Positions 51,074 to 61,026 of a stretch of DNA of 64,000 nucleotides are shown here, in pieces. The stretch's first letter is position 1. Each line of letters begins with the position of its first letter. This DNA comes from Pseudomarimonas salicorniae. GTDB lineage: Bacteria; Pseudomonadota; Gammaproteobacteria; Xanthomonadales; Xanthomonadaceae. The DNA lies in assembly GCF_023156535.1 (NCBI RefSeq), contig NZ_JALNMH010000001.1, positions 550,914 through 614,913 on the forward strand, in the 5' to 3' direction. A program made the translations under genes and the position numbers. The notes under the pieces are model-generated. The model was not told the DNA's origin. It searched no databases and saw nothing but the letters and a program-made list of their open reading frames with translations.

Positions 51074-51161
51074 GGCCGGCGAACTGTCATGTAAGGAGTA
51101 TACGGCGGGCAGGCGTGACGGACAGGCGGTGGGATGTGCTGCGGCGCAGCACGCATCCGGC

Positions 51162-51839
51162 CTATACCCAGCCTCGCGCGGCCATCGACACCGGCGGGCC
51201 GTCGCCGACCACCAGGTGGTCGAGGAGTCGGACATCGACCAGGGCAAGCGCGTCGCGGAGGCGCAGGGTGAGGTGGCGGTCGGCCGCGCTCGGCTCGGCC
51301 ACCCCGCTGGGGTGATTGTGGCCAACGAGCACCGCAGCCGCGTTGCGCTCAAGGCAGCGCTGCACGACCACCCGCGGATGCACCTCGGCGCCGTCGATCG
51401 TGCCCTGGAACAGCACCTCGAAGGCGATCAGGCGGTGTCGCGAGTCGAGGAAGGCGACCGCGAAGGCCTCGTTGCCGAGCGGTCTCAACCGGGCGACGAA
51501 CAGCCGGGACGCGCTGCCGGGGTCGGTCAGCGCCTCACCGCGCTCCAGGCCCTGCTGCAGGCAGCGGTTGCCCAGTTCGGCGGCGGCCTGCAGCCGGCAG
51601 GCCGCCACCGCGCCAAGTCCCTGGAGACGCCGCGCTGGCGGCCCGCCCAGCGCCTGCAGCAGGCCGCGCAGGCTGCCGTGAGCCTGCAGCAGCCGGCGTG
51701 CCCGGCTGACCGCATCCTCGCCGCGAACGCCGGAGCCGAGGAAGATCGCCAGCAGCTCGGCGTCGGACAGCGCCTGGGCGCCGCGGCCGGCCAGCTTCTC
51801 TCGCGGTCGTTCCTGCGCCGGCCAGTGTTTGATGCTCAT
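51162..51839 (-). CDS. radC: RadC-family JAB/MPN-domain protein
   Basis: A 225-residue protein: N-terminal helix-hairpin-helix region ([20 protein letters not shown] ... [18 protein letters not shown]), then a JAMM/MPN metal site with His in EVHPRVV and [16 protein letters not shown] (HxH...D). RadC's true role is unsettled; old links to DNA repair are doubtful. The start is the ATG at 51839 ([16 protein letters not shown]). It is divergent from coaBC, as in many gammaproteobacteria. Confidence 0.93.
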   Translation of the reverse strand: MSIKHWPAQERPREKLAGRGAQALSDAELLAIFLGSGVRGEDAVSRARRLLQAHGSLRGLLQALGGPPARRLQGLGAVAACRLQAAAELGNRCLQQGLERGEALTDPGSASRLFVARLRPLGNEAFAVAFLDSRHRLIAFEVLFQGTIDGAEVHPRVVVQRCLERNAAAVLVGHNHPSGVAEPSAADRHLTLRLRDALALVDVRLLDHLVVGDGPPVSMAARGWV

Positions 51840-51970
51840 CTCGAAACGTGTCTTCGGCCTGCCGCCGATCTGCGGCATGCTCAGCCTGCCGATCGTCGCC
51901 GATCCGGCCCAGAGGGCACTTCAGGCGGTTCGGGTAAGATGCCGCAGCAATGATGGGTAGGAGGTTTCCG

Positions 51971-53182
51971 ATGGCCGCAACGCTGGCCGCAGAGCGCATC
52001 GTGCTGGGCGTCGGCGGCGGCATCGCAGCCTACAAGGCGGCCGAGCTGGTGCGCCGACTGCGCGAGCAGGGGCACGAAGTTCAGGTCGTAATGAGCGAGG
52101 CGGCGACACGCTTCGTCACGCCGCTCACCTTCCAGGCGCTTTCCGGACGCCCGGTGCGCACCACGCTGTGGGACGACGCCGCGGAAGCGGCGATGGGCCA
52201 TATCGAACTTGCCCGCTGGGCCCAGCGGGTGGTGGTGGCGCCGGCGACGGCCGACCTGATCGCCCGCATGGCCACCGGCCAGGCCGATGATCTGCTCACC
52301 ACCCTGCTGTTGGCCACCGGCGCCGGCGTGTTGCTTGCGCCGGCGATGAACCAGCAGATGTGGGCCCATCCCGCGGTGCAGGCCAACCTCGCCCTGTTGC
52401 GGGAGCGAGGTGTTCAGGTCGTCGGTCCGGGGAGCGGAGGACAGGCCTGCGGAGAGTTCGGTCCCGGCCGGATGAGCGAGCCTGCGGAGATCCTCGCCGC
52501 CCTGGGCGCGGCGCGCGGCGCGGGAGCGGGTGTGCTGCAGGGCCGGCGGGTGCTGATCACCGCGGGACCGACCCTCGAGGACATCGATCCGGTCCGCTTT
52601 GTCGGCAACCGCAGCTCGGGGAAGATGGGTTTCGCGGTCGCCGCCGCCGCCCGTGCAGCGGGCGCCGAGGTCACCCTGGTGTCCGGCCCGGTTTCCCTGC
52701 CGACGCCGGATGGCGTCACCCGCATCGACGTGCGCTCGGCGCAGCAGATGCACCAGGCCGTATTCGCAGCGCTGCCCGGCCAGGACGTTTTCATCGCCGC
52801 CGCGGCCGTGGCCGACTACCGGCCGGCCGAGCCGCTGGCGCAGAAGCGCAAGAAGGCCGGCGAGACCTGGCAGATCGATCTGGTGCTGAATCCGGACATC
52901 CTCGCCGAGGTGGCCGCGCGTCCGCAGCGCCCGTTCATCGTCGGCTTCGCGGCCGAGACCAATGATGTCGAGGCCCATGCCCGCGACAAGCTGCGCCGCA
53001 AACGGCTGGACATGATCGCCGCCAACCATGTCGGCCAGCCGGGCTGCGGCTTCGAGTCCTGTGACAACGCGCTGTCGGTCTACTGGCAGGACGGCGGCGA
53101 GGAGATCGCCCTTGCCGACAAATCGGCGGTGGCCGCCCAGCTGGTCGAGTGCATCGCCCGCCGCATGGAGGCTGCAGGATGA
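51971..53182 (+). CDS. coaBC: Bifunctional phosphopantothenoylcysteine decarboxylase/synthetase
   Basis: A 403-residue two-domain enzyme of coenzyme A synthesis. The N-terminal flavoprotein CoaC (1-185): [28 protein letters not shown], and the active-site Cys in [12 protein letters not shown]. The C-terminal CoaB (190-400): [28 protein letters not shown], and [11 protein letters not shown] at 51971 has AGGAGG seven nt upstream. Its stop overlaps the dut start (ATGA). Confidence 0.96.
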   Translation: MAATLAAERIVLGVGGGIAAYKAAELVRRLREQGHEVQVVMSEAATRFVTPLTFQALSGRPVRTTLWDDAAEAAMGHIELARWAQRVVVAPATADLIARMATGQADDLLTTLLLATGAGVLLAPAMNQQMWAHPAVQANLALLRERGVQVVGPGSGGQACGEFGPGRMSEPAEILAALGAARGAGAGVLQGRRVLITAGPTLEDIDPVRFVGNRSSGKMGFAVAAAARAAGAEVTLVSGPVSLPTPDGVTRIDVRSAQQMHQAVFAALPGQDVFIAAAAVADYRPAEPLAQKRKKAGETWQIDLVLNPDILAEVAARPQRPFIVGFAAETNDVEAHARDKLRRKRLDMIAANHVGQPGCGFESCDNALSVYWQDGGEEIALADKSAVAAQLVECIARRMEAAG

Positions 53183-53643
53183 GCGGACAGCGCAGGGTGG
53201 CGCTCAAGGTGCTGGATGCGCGGCTTGGCGATGAGTTCCCGCTGCCGGCCTACGCCACTGCGGGCAGCGCCGGCATGGACCTGCGCGCGATGCTCGACGC
53301 GCCGCTGCAGCTGGCCCCTGGCCAGGCCGAGCTGGTGCCCTCGGGGCTGGCCATCCATATCGGCGATCCGTCGCTCTGCGCCGTGGTCCTGCCGCGCAGC
53401 GGACTCGGCCACCGCCAGGGACTGGTGCTCGGCAACCTCACCGGGCTGATCGACGCCGACTACCAGGGACCGCTGATGATCAGCCTGTGGAACCGGGGTG
53501 AAGGCCCCGTTACCATCGCTCCGGGGGATCGCGTTGCTCAGCTGGTGTTCGTGCCGGTGGAGCAGGTGGCGCTGGAACCCGTCGAGGATTTCTCCCTCTC
53601 CGCCCGCGGATCCGGTGGCTTCGGCCATACCGGACTGCGTTGA
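53179..53643 (+). CDS. dut: dUTP diphosphatase
   Basis: A 154-residue trimeric dUTPase with all five motifs: [28 protein letters not shown] (catalytic Asp), [10 protein letters not shown] and [10 protein letters not shown]. It hydrolyses dUTP to dUMP, keeping uracil out of DNA and feeding dTMP synthesis. The ATG overlaps the coaBC stop. The coaBC-dut-algC order matches that in pseudomonads. Confidence 0.97.
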   Translation: MSGQRRVALKVLDARLGDEFPLPAYATAGSAGMDLRAMLDAPLQLAPGQAELVPSGLAIHIGDPSLCAVVLPRSGLGHRQGLVLGNLTGLIDADYQGPLMISLWNRGEGPVTIAPGDRVAQLVFVPVEQVALEPVEDFSLSARGSGGFGHTGLR

Positions 53644-53663
53644 CGCCCTGACAGGACGCCCGA

Positions 53664-56009
53664 ATGGCCAAAGCACGAGCCGCCAAAGCCGCCCGCGACG
53701 ACGCGCCGCGCTTGAGCCTGAAGAACCTTCCGATCGGCGAGTCCGGCCTGCGCATCATCCTGCTGGTCATCGCCGGCGCGATCGGCATCGCCGCGGCAGG
53801 CTATGTGGCGATCGGCCTGAACGGGCTGCGCGCGGAGCCGATCGGCGTCAACCTGGTCGACGAGCGGGCGGCGCTGGCCACCCGGCTCGCCGGCATCCTG
53901 CGCAAGGCGGGCGACGAACTGGAGCAGCGCAGCAACGACCGCTATTTCCTCGCCGACGTCGCCGCCGGCGAGTTCGAGGAAGCCGCCCAGCGCCTGGGCA
54001 GCGGCTGGGACAAGGTCGTCGGCACGAGTGTCGAGGCGGCTCGGGTGGAGGCCACCGTGGCCAGCGCCGGTGATGACGCCGACTACACCCGGTTGGCCCT
54101 GGTCGCCGCGGCCAGCGTCAGCGGTGAGATCGAGTCTGCACCGCTTGGCAGTCGCGGCTCATTGCACGTCGGGATTGCCCGGCGCATCGATCAGGACGGC
54201 CGGCCGATCGCCGTGGCGGTAGCCGAGCTGCCGATGAGCGTGCTGACCGACCACATCCGCAGCCTGTCGATTGGCGGAGCGCTGATCGAGCTCAAGGTCG
54301 GGCAGGAGATCCTGTTCACCTATGGCAACGAAGCGCTGCGTCCGACTGCGACGCCCCTGGCCGTGCCGGATTCGCCGTTTGCGCTGAACCTGGCGATGCC
54401 GAAAAGCATGACCGGCACCTCGCCGCTGGCTTCGGTCGGCATCGGCGCCGCGCTGGCGGTGCTGGCGGTGATGGTCGCCGGCTTTGCTCGGCGGGTCACT
54501 CTCGAGACGCCGGACTTCGGCGTGCCGACCTTTGCCGAGACCCTCGCCGCCGAGGCCGCGGAGGCCGCGGCGCAGAAGGCCGAGAGCGCGCCGCGCCCGG
54601 CGGCCAAGAAGGAAGAGGCGGCGAAATCCTCGCTGCGCGTCGACCGCAGCATCTTCCGCGCCTACGACATCCGCGGCGTGGTCGGGAAGTCGCTGGATAC
54701 CGGCATCGCCAAGCTGATCGGCCAGGCCATCGGATCGACCCTGCGCGAGCAGGGACTGCGCGAGATCGTCGTCGGCCGCGACGGACGGCTATCGGGGCCC
54801 GACCTGTCCAAGGCGCTGATCGAGGGGCTGCGCAGCACCGGCTGCGACGTGGTCGACATCGGCCTTGCGCCGACCCCGGTGGTCTACTTCGCCAGCTACC
54901 AACTCGGCACCGGCAGCTGCGTTGCCGTCACCGGCAGCCACAATCCGCCGGACTACAACGGGTTCAAGATCGTTCTGGGCGGGGAAACGCTGTCCGGCGA
55001 TGCGATCACCGCGCTGTACGAGCGGATCAGCGAGAACCGACTGCACAGCGACCAGCCGGGCGGCCTGCAGGAGCAGGCGATGGGCCGGGACTACGTTGAT
55101 CGGATCTCCTCCGACGTGCAGCTCGAGCGGCGGATGAAAGTGGTCGTCGACTGCGGCAACGGTGTCGCCGGGGCCGTTGCGCCGGAGGTCCTCGAGGCGA
55201 TCGGCGCGGCCGCGGACGGCCTCTATTGCGAGGTCGATGGCGAGTTCCCGAACCATCATCCGGACCCCAGCGATCCGCACAACCTCGCCGATCTGATCAC
55301 CTCGGTAAAGCGAACCGGTGCCGAGCTGGGCCTCGCCTTCGATGGCGATGGCGATCGACTCGGCGTCGTCACCCGCAGCGGCAAGATCATCTATCCCGAC
55401 CGGGTGCTGATGCTGTTTGCCCAGGATGTGCTGAGCCGCAACCCCGGCGCCGCGGTGATCTACGATGTGAAGTGCACTGGCCACCTTTCTGGACAGATCC
55501 TGCGCCACGGCGGCAGCCCGATCATGTGGAAGACCGGGCATTCGCTGATCAAGGCGAAGATGCGCGAGACCGCCGCCGAACTGGCCGGCGAGATGAGCGG
55601 CCACTTCTTCTTCAAGGAGCGCTGGTACGGGTTCGACGACGGCATCTACGCCGCGGCCCGCCTGCTCGAGATTCTGGCCACCGACGACCGCGATCCCGAC
55701 GAGATCTTCGCCGAGTTGCCGGACAGTGTGTCGACGCCGGAGCTGAAGGTCGAGATGGAGGAGGGCGAGCATTACGCCTTCATGGAGCGCTTCCGGGAGA
55801 AGGCCAGGTTCGAGGGCGCCAAGGTATTCACCATCGATGGCGTGCGCGCCGACTGGTCGGACGGCTGGGGACTGGTGCGCTGCTCGAACACGACGCCGTG
55901 CCTGGTCCTGCGCTTCGACGGCGACAGCGAACAGGCGCTGGCGCGGATCCAGGAAACCTACCGCGAGCAGCTGCTGGCCGTCGACCCGAAGCTGAAGCTG
56001 CCGTTCTAG
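53664..56009 (+). CDS. algC: Phosphomannomutase/phosphoglucomutase with membrane-anchored sensor-like N-terminus
   Basis: A 781-residue protein. Residues ~29-52 and ~253-274 are TM helices, framing a ~200-residue periplasmic domain. From ~323 it is a full alpha-D-phosphohexomutase: FRAYDIRGVVG, phospho-Ser near 425 in VTGSHNPPDYNGF, metal loop FDGDGDRLGV, sugar loop GEMSGHFFFKERWYG and phosphate loop RCSNTTPC. AlgC/XanA-type enzymes interconvert Glc/Man 6-P and 1-P for LPS and exopolysaccharide. The extra N-terminal part, present in some xanthomonad and related homologues, ties the enzyme to the inner membrane. argB, which often follows, is absent. Confidence 0.92.
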   Translation: MAKARAAKAARDDAPRLSLKNLPIGESGLRIILLVIAGAIGIAAAGYVAIGLNGLRAEPIGVNLVDERAALATRLAGILRKAGDELEQRSNDRYFLADVAAGEFEEAAQRLGSGWDKVVGTSVEAARVEATVASAGDDADYTRLALVAAASVSGEIESAPLGSRGSLHVGIARRIDQDGRPIAVAVAELPMSVLTDHIRSLSIGGALIELKVGQEILFTYGNEALRPTATPLAVPDSPFALNLAMPKSMTGTSPLASVGIGAALAVLAVMVAGFARRVTLETPDFGVPTFAETLAAEAAEAAAQKAESAPRPAAKKEEAAKSSLRVDRSIFRAYDIRGVVGKSLDTGIAKLIGQAIGSTLREQGLREIVVGRDGRLSGPDLSKALIEGLRSTGCDVVDIGLAPTPVVYFASYQLGTGSCVAVTGSHNPPDYNGFKIVLGGETLSGDAITALYERISENRLHSDQPGGLQEQAMGRDYVDRISSDVQLERRMKVVVDCGNGVAGAVAPEVLEAIGAAADGLYCEVDGEFPNHHPDPSDPHNLADLITSVKRTGAELGLAFDGDGDRLGVVTRSGKIIYPDRVLMLFAQDVLSRNPGAAVIYDVKCTGHLSGQILRHGGSPIMWKTGHSLIKAKMRETAAELAGEMSGHFFFKERWYGFDDGIYAAARLLEILATDDRDPDEIFAELPDSVSTPELKVEMEEGEHYAFMERFREKARFEGAKVFTIDGVRADWSDGWGLVRCSNTTPCLVLRFDGDSEQALARIQETYREQLLAVDPKLKLPF

Positions 56010-56380
56010 GCTTCCCCGGTTTCGTCTGTCCGGCGTGGAAGCTCGAAGGGTCCGCCGGCAGGCAGGCTAGCCGGAGATCCAAAGGCGAAGTCCGATGGCT
56101 GCGCCGGGCATGCAGGCGACCAGAGCCCCGGCCCGCACCAACGGCCTCGACACCTCGCCGGGCGCCTGCGAGCCCACCGGGCTTGCCTGCCATCGGGATG
56201 GAAACGGCTGCGGCCGTCGAAGGGCGCAACGAGAGGCCCGAACCGCGAAACGCCTGGCTCGCGCGGAGCACGACCAATCTAGGGAGGCGCCCCGGTCAGG
56301 CCCGGCAGCGGGGCGCAGTAAGGTTGTTCGCCTCTTGTACTCGCCGCCCCCGGATCCTGCGGCGCCTGCGGGAAAGGAGA
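56010..56380. other. Intergenic region without a recognised gene
   Basis: A 371-bp gap between the convergent algC and DUF4124 genes. It contains one clean inverted repeat, GCGCCCCG (56287-56294) and CGGGGCGC (56309-56316), with no T-tract. No tRNA, known RNA or convincing ORF was found; frames on both strands look non-coding. It could carry terminators or a small RNA. Confidence 0.45.
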
Positions 56381-57022
56381 CTAGTTCTGCGCCGCCTGCT
56401 GGGCGGCCTCGGCCTGCAGGCTGAGGTAGCGCTCGCGGGTTTCGCTGTATTCCTTGTCGACCTCCGCCTTCTCGGCCTCGCGGCTGGCCAGGTAATCACG
56501 CTGCTGGGTCACCTGACGCTGGGCGAGTTCGATCGATTGGCGGATGTTGTCCGGCACCTTCTTGTTCTGGCGCTGCAGGCCGGCTGCGTGGGCAAGCAGC
56601 TCGGCAAGGCTCTTCTCCTGGCTGCGGATGCCGGCGCGTGCCGACTCCAGCGACTGTTCAAGCAGGTCGAAGCGCTCGGCGTAGGCGCGATCCAGCTCGG
56701 CCACCGACCCGTACGAGCTGAGCAGGATGTTGTCGCGCTTGGCCTGATCCTCCTCCAGCTTGCGCTGTTCGGCGGCGGCGCGCTGGGCGGCCGCGGCGAC
56801 GGCCTTCTCCTCCGCGGTCAGCGCGCGGCCGACCTCGCCCACCTTCAGGCCCCGCTGGTTGATCTCGGAGCGCGCGTTCTCGATTGCTTCCGGCGGAACG
56901 TGATCGCTGTAATGGACCTTGCCGTCCTTGTCGGTCCAGCGGTACAGCCGCTTCTGCTGGGCGTCGGCAAAGCCGGCGCTCATCAGCACGACAGCGGCGA
57001 TGGCAAGGGTGAGCAGACGCAT
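56381..57022 (-). CDS. Exported DUF4124-domain coiled-coil protein
   Basis: A 213-residue protein with a signal peptide (MRLLTLAIAAVVLMSAGFAD), a DUF4124 motif right after it (LYRWTDKDGKVHYSDHVPPE, ~25-45), and a long charged coiled coil (~65-205). DUF4124 proteins are common exported proteins in proteobacteria; their role is unknown. The ATG at 57022 has AAGGAG six nt upstream; the longer frame reads into pyrE and is rejected. It follows pyrE by 16 bp on the same strand. Confidence 0.85.
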   Translation of the reverse strand: MRLLTLAIAAVVLMSAGFADAQQKRLYRWTDKDGKVHYSDHVPPEAIENARSEINQRGLKVGEVGRALTAEEKAVAAAAQRAAAEQRKLEEDQAKRDNILLSSYGSVAELDRAYAERFDLLEQSLESARAGIRSQEKSLAELLAHAAGLQRQNKKVPDNIRQSIELAQRQVTQQRDYLASREAEKAEVDKEYSETRERYLSLQAEAAQQAAQN

Positions 57023-57038
57023 TCCGGTCTCCTTCGGG

Positions 57039-57683
57039 TCACCCGTCGCAGCCGAACTCCGCACGGTAGCGCCGCAGCGGTTCCAGATGATCGGCCAGCC
57101 GGGCATCGCGTTCAGTATAGGCCAGTACGTCGGCGAGGCCGGCGATGGCAATCACAGGAATTTCCTCGGATTCAGCTACCTCTTGCGCCGCGGAGCGTCG
57201 CCCTGTGCCGCGTTCCTGCCGATCCAGGGCAATCAGCACGCCGCAGGGCGTCGCGCCGGCCGCGCGGATCAGCGACAGCGACTCGCGCACCGCGGTGCCG
57301 GCGGTGATTACGTCATCGACGATCAGCACCCGCCCTGCGAGCGGCGCGCCCATCAGCTGGCCGCCCTCGCCGTGGGTCTTGGCCTCCTTGCGATTGAAGG
57401 CCAGCGGCAGGTTGCGCCCACGGCGCGCCAGCGCGATCGCCACGGCAGTCGCCAGGGGAATGCCCTTGTAGGCCGGGCCGAACAGCATGTCGAAGTCCAG
57501 ACCGGAGGCCTCCAGCGCATCGGCATAGCATTCCCCCAGTTCGGCCAGGGCCATGCCGCTGTCGAAGCGCCCGGCATTGAAGAAGTACGGCGAACTGCGC
57601 CCCGACTTCAGGGTGAAGCTGCCAAAACGCAGTGCCTCGCGTTCGGCGGCGAGGGCAAGAAAGCGTTGACGATGGTCGCTCAT
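57039..57683 (-). CDS. pyrE: Orotate phosphoribosyltransferase
   Basis: A 214-residue enzyme that joins orotate and PRPP to OMP in pyrimidine synthesis. Marks: [40 protein letters not shown], the flexible loop [13 protein letters not shown] and the PRPP motif [17 protein letters not shown]. The ATG at 57683 has GGGAG five nt before it. It is divergent from xthA, an arrangement seen in related bacteria. Confidence 0.96.
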   Translation of the reverse strand: MSDHRQRFLALAAEREALRFGSFTLKSGRSSPYFFNAGRFDSGMALAELGECYADALEASGLDFDMLFGPAYKGIPLATAVAIALARRGRNLPLAFNRKEAKTHGEGGQLMGAPLAGRVLIVDDVITAGTAVRESLSLIRAAGATPCGVLIALDRQERGTGRRSAAQEVAESEEIPVIAIAGLADVLAYTERDARLADHLEPLRRYRAEFGCDG

Positions 57684-57828
57684 GGGCACTCCCGGGGTGA
57701 TCGCCGCGCAGCTTAGGCGGGGTCGGGCGGGCTGTCATCCCGCGGCCGATTTGCCCTTGGCGGCGGCGCGAGGCAGGCTTGGCGCCGCTCCGCCGGGGCC
57801 AGTTCATGGATGGAGGGTGGGTTTTTCA

Positions 57829-58599
57829 ATGAGGATCGTGAGTTTCAACGCCAATGGCCTGCGCTCGGCCGCGACCAAGGGCTTCTTCGACTGGTTCGCG
57901 GAGCAGGACATCGACCTGCTCTGTGTGCAGGAAACCAAGGCGCAGACGGAGCAGCTCCAGGACCAGGTGTTCTGCCCGTCCGGCTACCACCGTCACTTCC
58001 ACGACGCCCGCTGCAGGCGCGGCTACAGCGGCGTCGCGGTGTATTCGCGGCAGGCGCCCGACGAGGTTTGCCGCGAGCTCGGCTGGGAAGAGTTCGACTG
58101 CGAGGGGCGCTATCTCGAGGCCCGCTTCGGTTCGCTCAGCGTAGTGTCGCTCTACCTGCCGTCGGGCTCCAGCGGCGACGAGCGCCAGGGCTACAAGTTC
58201 CGGGTGATGGAGTGGTTCGCTCCGATTCTGGAAGGTTGGCTGCGCAGCGGGCGCGACTACGTGGTCTGCGGTGACTGGAACATCGTCCACACCGAAAAGG
58301 ACATCCGTAACTGGAAGTCCAACCAGAAGAACTCGGGCTGCCTGCCCGAGGAGCGCGCCTGGCTCGGCGAGCTGCTGTCAGGGCAGGGCTGGGTGGACGC
58401 CTACCGGCGGCTGCGGCCCGACGGCGAGGACTACACCTGGTGGTCGCAGCGGGGTGCCGCGCGGGCCAAGGACGTCGGCTGGCGGATCGACTACCAGCTG
58501 GTCTCGCCGGGGCTGGCCGAGCGGCTGCGCGACTGCGCGATCTGCCCGCGCGAGCTGCGTTTTTCCGACCACGCACCGTTCATCGTCGACTACCGCTGA
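57829..58599 (+). CDS. xthA: Exodeoxyribonuclease III family DNA repair nuclease
   Basis: A 256-residue AP endonuclease/3'-exonuclease. Active-site motifs: NANGLRSA at the start, LCVQETKAQ (metal Glu), VSLYLPSGSSG, VCGDWNIVHTEKDIRN (Asp/Asn) and the closing FSDHAPFIVDY (Asp-His). It acts in base-excision repair at abasic sites. ATG at 57829; a GGAGGG lies 11 nt upstream. Its 3' end overlaps the convergent ampG gene by ten bp. Confidence 0.93.
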   Translation: MRIVSFNANGLRSAATKGFFDWFAEQDIDLLCVQETKAQTEQLQDQVFCPSGYHRHFHDARCRRGYSGVAVYSRQAPDEVCRELGWEEFDCEGRYLEARFGSLSVVSLYLPSGSSGDERQGYKFRVMEWFAPILEGWLRSGRDYVVCGDWNIVHTEKDIRNWKSNQKNSGCLPEERAWLGELLSGQGWVDAYRRLRPDGEDYTWWSQRGAARAKDVGWRIDYQLVSPGLAERLRDCAICPRELRFSDHAPFIVDYR

Positions 58600-59894
58600 T
58601 CGGCAGGGTCGCGTCCTGCCGAGCCGAGGGCGCGGTCGACGAGGCCGGCCCGCATCATCAGCCAGAACAGGATGACGCCCGGCAGGGCGATGACGAAGGT
58701 CAGCAGGTAGAAGTCGACATAGCCCATGGACTCGATCAGCGCACCGGCGCTGGTCCCGGTGATCAGCCGGCCGACCACCGAAGCCGCCGCCGAAAGCAGG
58801 GCGAACTGGGTGGCGGTGAAGCTGAGATTGCAAAGCGCCGACAGGTAGGCCACCACGGTGACTCCGCCAATGCCGCTGGCAAGGTTCTCGAAGCCGATGC
58901 AGGCCGCGAGCAGCCAGTTGTCGTGGCCCACTGCGGCCAGCCCGGCGAAGGACAGGTTCGACACCGCCATCAGCACCAGGCTCAGCAGCAGCGCCTGCTT
59001 CAGTCCGAGCCGCGCGTACAGGGCGCCGCCCAGGAAAATGCCGACCAGATAGGCGACGAAGCCGAAGCCGACGTCATAGGTGGCGATCTCGTCATTGCTG
59101 AAGCCGAGATCGTTCAAAAGCAGGCGCAGGGTCAGCTGGCCGAGGGTATCGCCGATCTTGTGCACCAGCACGAAGAGCAGGACCAGCCAGGCGCCCGAGC
59201 GGCGCAGGAACTCGCCCAGGGGTTCGATCACCGCGGCCATGATCCCGGCACTCTCGGGGGGCGGACGGTGCCGCGACGGCTCGCCCAGCCACAGCGAGGC
59301 GAGAATGGCCGGCAGGACGAAGCTGGCGCAGGCCAGGTAGGCGGCGGTCCAGCCCCAGTGCGCGGCAATCAGCAGGGCCATCGCACCCGCTGCCACCGAG
59401 CCGATCCGCCAGCCGTACTGCGACATGCCCGAGCCGGTGCCGAGCTGATGAGGCTCAAGCGTCTCGATCCGGTAGGCGTCGATGACGATGTCGAAGGTGG
59501 CCCCGGAGACGCCGACCAGCACCGCCGCGATGGCGACCGTCTGCAGGCTGGCCTCGGGCGAGGCGATGCCGAGGAAGCCGACGCTGGCGGCCACCGCTGC
59601 CGCGCACAGCCAGAGCCAGGCGCGGCGCTGGCCAAAGCGCGACAGGCCGGGAATGCGTATCCGGTCGATGGCCGGGGCCCAGAGGAACTTCAGGTTGTAG
59701 ACCAGAAAGGCCAGCGAGAACGCCGTGACCGCCTTCTTGTCGATGCCGTCCTGGGCCAGCCGGGTGGTCAGCGTTGCGCCGATCATCGCGTAGGGAAAGC
59801 CCGATGACATGCCGAGCAGCAGGGCGCCGAGCGGCGCGGATTCGACATAGGGACGCAGGGCGACCGGTAGACGCTGGTGCCAGGCAGGACTCAT
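58590..59894 (-). CDS. ampG: AmpG-like muropeptide permease (MFS)
   Basis: A 434-residue major-facilitator protein with 12 TM helices. The AmpG signature is seen near the start (LLLGMSSGFPYAMIGATLTT, FLWAPAIDRIRIPGLSRFGQ) and at FDIVIDAYRIETLEP. AmpG brings anhydro-muropeptides back into the cytoplasm. Its neighbour upstream is anmK, which handles anhydro-MurNAc, and next comes an M23 peptidase, so the three form a peptidoglycan-recycling set. The 13-bp gap to anmK suggests one operon. Confidence 0.9.
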   Translation of the reverse strand: MSPAWHQRLPVALRPYVESAPLGALLLGMSSGFPYAMIGATLTTRLAQDGIDKKAVTAFSLAFLVYNLKFLWAPAIDRIRIPGLSRFGQRRAWLWLCAAAVAASVGFLGIASPEASLQTVAIAAVLVGVSGATFDIVIDAYRIETLEPHQLGTGSGMSQYGWRIGSVAAGAMALLIAAHWGWTAAYLACASFVLPAILASLWLGEPSRHRPPPESAGIMAAVIEPLGEFLRRSGAWLVLLFVLVHKIGDTLGQLTLRLLLNDLGFSNDEIATYDVGFGFVAYLVGIFLGGALYARLGLKQALLLSLVLMAVSNLSFAGLAAVGHDNWLLAACIGFENLASGIGGVTVVAYLSALCNLSFTATQFALLSAAASVVGRLITGTSAGALIESMGYVDFYLLTFVIALPGVILFWLMMRAGLVDRALGSAGRDPADQR

Positions 59895-59907
59895 GGATTC
59901 GCGGGAC

Positions 59908-61026
59908 TCAGGCGGAAAAGAGGCCGCCCAGGATGCGTGGCCCGGCCGCGCCGGTCACCTCCGGCAGGTTTCCCGGGCGGGAGTGGAGTGTCGCATGGGC
60001 GAGCCAGGCAAAGCCCATCGCCTCGACCAGGTCGGGGTCGACGCCGCGCACCGCGCTGGACTCGACCTGCGCCCCCGGCAGCCGGCGCGCCAGGCCGGCC
60101 ATCAGTGCCGCGTTGCGCGCGCCGCCGCCGCAGACCAGCAGGCGCTGAGTCGACGGCTGTTCACGCAGCAGGGCGGTGGCCACCGTGTCGATGCTCAGCG
60201 CCAGCAGGGTGGCCTGGACGTCTTGCGGACGCAGCGTCTTCAGCCGAGCGCCGCCGCGTTCGCCCAGCCACTCGAGGTTGAGCATCTCGCGCCCTGTGCT
60301 CTTGGGTGCGGGCCGGGCGAAGTAGGGCTCGCACAGCAGCTGTTCGAGCAGGATGCGGTCCGCCGTGCCGCCGGCCGCCCAGTCGCCGTTGGCGTCATAC
60401 CCCTCTCCGCGGTGGCGGGCATGCCAGGCGTCCAGCAGGCAGTTCGCCGGCCCGGTGTCGAAGCCGCGCACCGCGCCGCCGCGCGGCAGCAGGGTGAGGT
60501 TGGCGATGCCGCCGAGGTTGAGCACGGCGCGATCCTCGTGCGGATCGCGCAGCAGCGCAGCGTGAAGGGCGGGCAGCAGGGGCGCGCCCTGGCCGCCGGC
60601 GGCCAGGTCACGGCGACGGAAGTCCGCCACCACGGTGCAGCGGGTTCGTTCGGCGATCAGCGAGGGGTCGCCCATCTGCCAGGTGAAGGGATGCGGTCCC
60701 TCGGGCCGGTGGCGGATGGTCTGGCCATGGCTGCCAATGGCGGCGATCCGCTCCGGCCCGACCCCGGCGCTGTCCATGAGGGCCCGCGCCGCTTCGGCGA
60801 AGGCCGAGGCGATGCGTTGCTCCAGCCGGCCCAGCGCGTCGAGGTCTACCGGTTCGGTGGACTGGCTGACGCGGATGATCTCCTCGCGCAGTCCGTCCGG
60901 ATAAGGGTGGGTCAGCCCGGCCAGTAGCTCCGGATGCGGATCGAACCGGCACAGCGCGGCATCGATGCCGTCGGCGCTGGTGCCGGAGATCAGACCGAGG
61001 TAGAGATCGCGTGGTGCCTGGTTCAC
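59908..61026 (-). CDS. anmK: Anhydro-N-acetylmuramic acid kinase
   Basis: A 372-residue ASKHA-fold kinase that phosphorylates and opens 1,6-anhydro-MurNAc during wall recycling. Motifs: [54 protein letters not shown] and [12 protein letters not shown]. It starts with GTG at 61026, overlapping the M23 peptidase stop (GTGA). Confidence 0.96.
   Translation of the reverse strand: MNQAPRDLYLGLISGTSADGIDAALCRFDPHPELLAGLTHPYPDGLREEIIRVSQSTEPVDLDALGRLEQRIASAFAEAARALMDSAGVGPERIAAIGSHGQTIRHRPEGPHPFTWQMGDPSLIAERTRCTVVADFRRRDLAAGGQGAPLLPALHAALLRDPHEDRAVLNLGGIANLTLLPRGGAVRGFDTGPANCLLDAWHARHRGEGYDANGDWAAGGTADRILLEQLLCEPYFARPAPKSTGREMLNLEWLGERGGARLKTLRPQDVQATLLALSIDTVATALLREQPSTQRLLVCGGGARNAALMAGLARRLPGAQVESSAVRGVDPDLVEAMGFAWLAHATLHSRPGNLPEVTGAAGPRILGGLFSA

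Noticed and set aside
51074..51352. Extended N-terminus of the HD/PDE-like gene through radC
   Set aside because: It would overlap radC in another frame; residues there are typical of a shadow.
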